Source: a virus. Taken from it: a DNA stretch of 53,840 nt. Position numbers and translations under genes: made by a program. Positions 49,376 through 53,840 of this stretch are shown here, in pieces. The stretch spans positions 1 to 53,840 of IMG/VR virus record IMGVR_UViG_3300047309_000142; one strand, written 5' to 3'. Position 1 is the stretch's first letter. Each line of letters begins with the position of its first letter. The notes beneath the pieces are model-generated. The model did no database searches. It was given only the letters and a program-made list of their open reading frames with translations, and had not been told where the DNA came from.

Positions 49376-51001
49376 GCCATAGTAAGTATTAGCCAAATCA
49401 AACATAGACGAGGCAGTTTAGACGATCTACCGCAATTAGCCAGCGGTGAATTAGGTTGGGCCATAGATGCTCGAAGATTGTTTATAGGCAATGGTGCAAC
49501 TACAGAAGGTGCGCCCGAGATAGGCAATACGGAAATCCTAACTGAATACAGCGATGTTCTAGCCTTATTGTATACCTATACCTACAAGGGAACAAGCGCA
49601 GGTTACACAGCTAGTACTGGTATAGACGCAAATGATCCCACAGTTCGTAGTATACAACAAAAGCTGGACGACTTTGTCAGCGTAAAAGACTTTGGTGCTA
49701 CTGGTGATGGTACTACAGATGATACTGCCGCTATAAACAGAGCACTGTATGATCTTTATTGCAGAAGCGGTAACCTAATTAGTCCAACCCAAGTAAGACG
49801 TGCTTTGTATTTTCCAGCCGGTACTTATATTGTATCAGCTGAGGTTAAAATTCCTCCCTATGCGACTTTGCGTGGTGACGGTTTAGACTGCACAGTAATA
49901 AAACAAAGTACAGCATCCACAGTTGTAGCTAAAGTCAGTGACAGTTTACAGCAGGTTGACACTAATCAGGGCAATAACAGTGCAACAAAAAGTCGATATA
50001 TTGAAATTAGTGGCATCACATTTAAACAAACAGATGCACAAGCTGGTGATCCTGCGTCTTACACAAACATTGAAGATGTATTTTTAATTAGTACAGGATC
50101 ACAAATATCATTCACTGATTGTAAGTTTGAAGGTCCTTTTGTTAATCATTCAACAACAAGTTATATTAACTTGCCCAATCCACAAGGTACTAGTAACAAA
50201 GCCTGCTTTAGTTTGAATTCTCCTACTGCCGCTAATGGCACAACCTATAATGTTTCATTTAAGCGTTGTGAATTTAGCAGCCATACCTACGGAGCTAGAA
50301 TCAACAATACAGTCTACAACGTAGTATTTGATCAATGTTACTTTGCTTACCTGTACAGCGGTGTGCAGGTTGGAACCGATCCACGCGGAGTAAAAGTATG
50401 TGGTAGTTTGTTTGACAGCATTTATGGTCAAGCAGTTTACAGTTCGGCACCAGGTACTGCTTGTGTATACAACACATATCTTGACGTGGGAACAAACTTT
50501 TTAGGTATTAATTCGGTCACTGCGGTCACTGCCGTAGTTGAATTCAATGCGAATGATTGTTCAAGTTTAGGTGACTATTTTGCACGAGTCGATGCAGCCA
50601 CCAGTACTTACCCACGCATTCAATATAACAGTTATGTGGATTATTCCGTAATTGCAGGAAAGTTTATTCAATACGGTAACCACTACGAAGAATCTGGAAA
50701 ACAGGCGGTCATTGGTGACAATGCCAGTGGTACTTTGGTCAGTTTTGATTCAACCAAAGTAAGTGGTGCTTTCATTGAGTATGTATTAACCAGAGGTACG
50801 ACCGCAGCAAGAACTGGCACCATATATCTAAGCGTATTTAACGGAAATTCGGCAGTCAACGATGTTTCGCGAAATAATGGTACTAATCCAGATGTTACTT
50901 TTTCAACTAGCATGGTTAGCACTACCTGTAATCTTACATATTCTTCCGGGAGTAGTCTCGGTGCAACAACAATAAAATACAGAATTAAATATTTCCTATA
51001 G
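49373..51001 (+). CDS. Tailspike, pectate-lyase-fold depolymerase
   Basis: 542 residues. N-terminal anchor IKHRRGSLDDLPQLASGELGWAIDARRLFIGNG is Mtd-like, as in the fibre at 13325. Residues about 105-430 start with VSVKDFGATGDGTTDDTAAINRAL, the hallmark of the pectate-lyase superfamily right-handed beta-helix of phage spikes, and continue through repeated strands (ISFTDCKFEGPF, VVFDQCYFAYLYSGVQVG). A C-terminal beta domain ends in IKYRIKYFL. Likely cleaves or binds host surface polysaccharide as a trimer. ATG lies inside the hairpin described at 49341. Confidence 0.85.
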   Translation: MAIVSISQIKHRRGSLDDLPQLASGELGWAIDARRLFIGNGATTEGAPEIGNTEILTEYSDVLALLYTYTYKGTSAGYTASTGIDANDPTVRSIQQKLDDFVSVKDFGATGDGTTDDTAAINRALYDLYCRSGNLISPTQVRRALYFPAGTYIVSAEVKIPPYATLRGDGLDCTVIKQSTASTVVAKVSDSLQQVDTNQGNNSATKSRYIEISGITFKQTDAQAGDPASYTNIEDVFLISTGSQISFTDCKFEGPFVNHSTTSYINLPNPQGTSNKACFSLNSPTAANGTTYNVSFKRCEFSSHTYGARINNTVYNVVFDQCYFAYLYSGVQVGTDPRGVKVCGSLFDSIYGQAVYSSAPGTACVYNTYLDVGTNFLGINSVTAVTAVVEFNANDCSSLGDYFARVDAATSTYPRIQYNSYVDYSVIAGKFIQYGNHYEESGKQAVIGDNASGTLVSFDSTKVSGAFIEYVLTRGTTAARTGTIYLSVFNGNSAVNDVSRNNGTNPDVTFSTSMVSTTCNLTYSSGSSLGATTIKYRIKYFL

Positions 51002-51009
51002 AGGCGTAG

Positions 51010-51468
51010 TTGAAGGATCTTATTTGGTATCAAAAGTCAGATCAACGACTTGCTGCGTGGCGTGAACTACGTCAGGAACTCAATACTATGCAACTGGATG
51101 CTGCACTGTGCCGCGTCAGTGAGTTTTGGAGTTTTGCCCCCTATGTTACATACTATCTTGATCCTGCGCGACCGCAGGATTGGCCAGACCCGTGGCTATT
51201 ATTGAGCGAAAATTACTACTGCGATCTAGCAAAAACACTGGGAATATTTTATACTATTGCCTTAACAGATCATGGCGTTAATGACTTAAAACTGCGTATT
51301 TTATATGATATAAATCGTAAAGAACAGATCAATATAGTTATTGTTAATAATAAACAGGTTATAAATTATCACTTTGCTGAGGTTGTAAATACAGATGTCA
51401 TTGCGCAGGACGCAAGTGTAAAATACAGCTACGATGCAGCGGTTTTAAAAATTTCAGATTACAAGTAA
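51010..51468 (+). CDS. Conserved T4-like phage protein, 152 aa
   Basis: TTG start at 51010, gaggcg before it. LIWYQKSDQRLAAWRELRQEL and RPQDWPDPWLLLSENYYCDLAKTLGIFYTIALTDHG match a protein I recall as conserved in marine T4-like phages. W, C and H spacing (DPW, YYC, TDH) loosely recalls a transglutaminase-like Cys-His pair, but this is uncertain. Between tailspike and NrdA. Confidence 0.65.
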   Translation: MKDLIWYQKSDQRLAAWRELRQELNTMQLDAALCRVSEFWSFAPYVTYYLDPARPQDWPDPWLLLSENYYCDLAKTLGIFYTIALTDHGVNDLKLRILYDINRKEQINIVIVNNKQVINYHFAEVVNTDVIAQDASVKYSYDAAVLKISDYK

Positions 51469-51480
51469 TGGAGTAAATCA

Positions 51481-53118
51481 ATGAGTCAACAAATACAAGT
51501 CACAAAAAGAAATGGCAGTAAGGAATCACTAGAGCTAGAAAAACTTCACAAAGTAGTTTTTTGGGCAACGGAAAACCTAAATAATGTAAGCGCAAGTGAA
51601 GTTGAAATTAAAAGTCATATACAGTTTTACAACGGAATAAAAACAAGAGATATTCAGGAAACACTGATCAAAAGTGCAGCAGACTTAATTGATGAAGATC
51701 ATCCTAATTACCAATATGTAGCCGGTAGATTAATTAACTATAATTTGCGTAAGGAAGTATACGGTGATATTACTCCATGGCCACTAGTTAAACTAATAAA
51801 ACGCAATGTAGAGATAGGTTACTATGACAGCGAAATATTAGACAGTTATAGCACGGACGAACTATCAGAATTAGGCGAATACATTGATCATGAGCGTGAT
51901 ATGAAGTTTACGTATGCTGCAATGGAACAATGGCGTGGCAAATACTTGGTAAAAAATCGTGTTACCAGTGAGATGTATGAAACACCACAAGTGGCATATA
52001 TGCTGATCGCAGCCACACTTTTTGCAAAATACCCCAAAGAAACCAGACTGCGTTGGGTAAAAGATTATTACGATGCGGTTAGCCAACACTTCATTAGTTT
52101 GCCTACCCCCATGATGGCAGGTCTACGTACACCGCAACGACAGTTCAGTAGTTGTGTACTAATTGAAACCGACGACAGTTTGGATAGCATCAGTGCTACT
52201 AGCGCCAGCATCGTTCGATACGTAAGCCAAAAAGCAGGGATTGGCATTGGTGGTGGTCGTATTCGAGCATTAGGATCACCAATACGCAAGGGCGATGCTT
52301 TTCACACAGGGGTAATACCATTTTACAAAGTTTTCCAAGCAGCTACTCGCAGTTGCAGTCAGGGTGGTGTACGCAATGGTGCAGCTACATTGTACTATCC
52401 AATTTGGCACTTGGAAGTTGAGGATTTGTTGGTATTGAAAAACAATAAAGGTACCGAAGACAATCGCATTCGCCACATGGATTATGGTGTTCAATTTAAT
52501 AAATTGATGTATGAGCGTTTGCTTACTGGTGGCGATATTACGTTATTCAGTCCACATGATGTACCTGAAATGTATGATGCTTTCTTTGCAGATCAGGAGC
52601 GATTTAAAGAACTATATGAACGTGCCGAACGCAATACAAAACTAAAAAAGAAAACAGTTCGTGCACTAGATTTATTTTCGGCATTCATGAACGAGCGCAA
52701 GGATACAGGGCGCATTTATTTGATGAACGTAGATCATGCCAATACTCACAGCAGCTTCCTATCCGAACATGCACCAGTTAGGATGTCCAATCTTTGCTGT
52801 GTAGATGGTGACACTCAAGTAACGTTTATGCACGAGGACGGAAAAATAGAGCAGATGTCAGTATCAAGTGCTGTTGAAAGATTCGAATTGGGAAATTTGA
52901 CAAATTCAAAGATTAAGAGTTTTGTGGCTGGAAAAGTCTCTTGGGAAGATATTTCAGCAGCGATTAAAACGAAAACGGTTACCGAACTTTACGAGATTGC
53001 GGATGAGTGCGGAAACATTTTGAGATGCACCGGTGATCATTTAGTTTTTACCAAAAATCGAGGGTATGTTCGTGCTGATGAATTAAGAGAAACCGACGAG
53101 CTATGCGTTGAAATTTGA
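51481..53118 (+). CDS. nrdA: Ribonucleotide reductase alpha chain, N-part with intein N-half
   Basis: 545 codons ending at TGA. Residues 1-439 align without gaps to E. coli NrdA: ATP cone (IQVTKRNGSKESLELEKLHKVV), C225 in RQFSSCVLIE, the AGIGIGGGRIRALGSPI loop, and N437 and C439 of the active-site SNLC, all with E. coli numbering. Residues 440-545 are an intein N-half, so the product is an N-extein fused to a splicing domain. The missing C-part (E441, C-terminal redox Cys) should be encoded after the endonuclease, beyond the window. The enzyme makes deoxynucleotides for phage replication. Start ATG after ggag. Confidence 0.92.
   Translation: MSQQIQVTKRNGSKESLELEKLHKVVFWATENLNNVSASEVEIKSHIQFYNGIKTRDIQETLIKSAADLIDEDHPNYQYVAGRLINYNLRKEVYGDITPWPLVKLIKRNVEIGYYDSEILDSYSTDELSELGEYIDHERDMKFTYAAMEQWRGKYLVKNRVTSEMYETPQVAYMLIAATLFAKYPKETRLRWVKDYYDAVSQHFISLPTPMMAGLRTPQRQFSSCVLIETDDSLDSISATSASIVRYVSQKAGIGIGGGRIRALGSPIRKGDAFHTGVIPFYKVFQAATRSCSQGGVRNGAATLYYPIWHLEVEDLLVLKNNKGTEDNRIRHMDYGVQFNKLMYERLLTGGDITLFSPHDVPEMYDAFFADQERFKELYERAERNTKLKKKTVRALDLFSAFMNERKDTGRIYLMNVDHANTHSSFLSEHAPVRMSNLCCVDGDTQVTFMHEDGKIEQMSVSSAVERFELGNLTNSKIKSFVAGKVSWEDISAAIKTKTVTELYEIADECGNILRCTGDHLVFTKNRGYVRADELRETDELCVEI
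52798..53115 (+). other. Split intein N-terminal half in nrdA
   Basis: 106 codons after the catalytic Cys439. Block A is CVDGDTQV (intein Cys1 at residue 440) and block B is CTGDHLVFTKNRG (T517..H520), followed by YVRADELRETDELCVEI and a stop. Its size and end closely resemble the N-halves of natural split NrdJ/NrdA inteins. Splicing in trans with a C-half made downstream would restore NrdA. Because C439 is also Cys, the junction could be one residue earlier. Confidence 0.85.
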
Positions 53119-53126
53119 TTACCAAG

Positions 53127-53159
53127 TATAAATATACATGTGGAGGAACCATATGTATA
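53127..53159 (+). promoter_or_regulatory. Late promoter with start-codon hairpin for HNH gene
   Basis: TATAAATA at 53127-53134. TATACATGTGG (53133-53143) pairs with CCATATGTATA (53149-53159) over 11 bp with one G-U. The loop AGGAA is the ribosome binding site and the AUG is in the stem. Transcription from the box starts near 53140, leaving only part of the left arm. Confidence 0.75.
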
Positions 53160-53840
53160 AACAACTTTACAAAACGATCATTGATACTGCGAAGAAAGAA
53201 AACAGAGTGAAATATCAGGGGATATATTACGAAAACCATCATGTTGTTCCGGAGTTTATGTTTAAGAATAGGAAACGTTCGGGGCCAAAAGGACTTTTGG
53301 AATTTAGTTTTACTTACATTTTCGGAACATCTTTTAGCTCATTATTATCTATTTGAAATATACAAAAATACTCGTTATGCTTATTCTGCTGGGTCTGCTT
53401 TGCAGTTTTTCTTTGTTAAGGCAACTGGGAAACATAAAAGACAATTAAATTTATCAGAAGTTGATCAAAAACTCCTAAAGGAGATGGAACATTTACGATT
53501 AATTGGGATAGAAAGTATAAGTAAAGCAAGGCGTGGGAAAATGCCAGCAATTGACGCCATTACTAGGGAAAAGAAAGGTTCGGTACCGGTAGATCATCCT
53601 AAAGTATTATCTGGAGAATGGGTACATCATAGCAAAGGTGTTCCGGGAAAATCCGGAAGAGACATGAATGGCTCAAAAAATAACAACTTCAAAGAAATGA
53701 GCAAAGAACGTAAGGAGCGGTTGTGGAGATGTGTTGTTAATTCGTGCCAAGATAATTATTTGAAGAAAAAATTACTTTTGGAAAAGATTAAGGAAGAATT
53801 CACCGAATTTAAAAAAATTTCATTAGTTTGGGTATTGAAT
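53153..53840 (+). pseudogene. HNH homing endonuclease, frameshifted, 3' end outside window
   Basis: ATG 53153 after tggagg. Frame one encodes MYKQLYKTIIDTAKKENRV, YYENHHVVPEF (first His pair of HNH) and KRSGPKGLLE, and runs to a stop at 53356. From about 53295 the next frame continues the family pattern: NLVLLTFSEHLLAHYYLFEIY (the N and last H of HNH), then a basic C-terminal region to the window edge without a stop. The linker usually found between GLLE and NLVLL is missing, so a short deletion of non-multiple-of-three length is likely, or a sequencing error. Probably the inserter between the intein halves. Confidence 0.8.

Noticed and set aside
52798-53115. Group I or II intron in nrdA
   Set aside because: The sequence after Cys439 stays open for 106 codons and carries protein-splicing blocks A and B; no intron core elements were recognised.
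53116-53118. Stop codon in nrdA as a simple sequencing error
   Set aside because: The stop is followed by a late box, RBS, hairpin and an HNH gene, and the intein half ends at its natural length, so a real split is the better reading. The later HNH frameshift could still be an error.
1-53840. tRNA genes
   Set aside because: I saw no cloverleaf with a TTCRA-type arm and CCA-like end by eye; a tRNAscan run would settle it.

Overview
The window is a 54 kb piece of a T4-like tailed phage genome (Caudoviricetes, myovirus type). Support comes from a UvsW helicase, a gp61-type primase, a gp41 helicase, a probable gp62 clamp-loader subunit, a class Ia NrdA close to E. coli NrdA, and many late-promoter boxes of the form NNTAAATA directly before virion genes. 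Several conserved unknowns resemble genes of marine or freshwater T4-like phages. I found no tRNA, integrase, lysis cassette, capsid or terminase gene here, and the host cannot be named from this window.

Layout. 1-1.4 kb: two glycosyltransferases. 1.4-5.9 kb: small unknown genes, a PD-(D/E)XK-like protein, a small lipoprotein and a ClpS adaptor. 5.9-7.1 kb: an AAA+ ATPase with its own sigma70-type promoter and tandem terminators. 7.1-12.4 kb: a replication/repair block (HARP-like protein, UvsW, gp62-like protein, zinc-finger protein, very short DnaE-like protein). 12.8-38.2 kb: about 25 kb of adsorption apparatus (baseplate/fibre proteins, a ConA-like lectin, a collagen-like protein, a Cys/Gln-rich beta-roll, a 3114-residue coiled-coil fibre with its assembly chaperone, and a 35-blade RCC1 protein), interrupted by a reverse-strand 2OG-oxygenase pair. 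38.2-41.2 kb: glycosyl- and methyltransferases. 41.3-51.5 kb: a structural protein, primase, helicase, a strongly expressed small protein, a RecB-like nuclease, a pectate-lyase-fold tailspike and unknowns. 51.5-53.8 kb: NrdA, broken just after its catalytic cysteine by the N-half of a split intein and followed by an HNH homing endonuclease reading frame that is itself frameshifted.

Regulation. Early genes have sigma70-like promoters (4965, 5922, 7099, 38168, 41779, 48621). Late genes have T4-type boxes in two flavours, NATAAATA and GCTAAATA. At six or more loci the promoter lies inside or over the left arm of an RNA hairpin whose right arm or loop holds the ribosome binding site or start codon. 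Read-through RNA would then be translationally closed, while RNA started at the local promoter lacks the left arm and is open. At four or five other genes the promoter is so near the ATG that the mRNA should be leaderless. All functional statements are read from sequence patterns without database searches.
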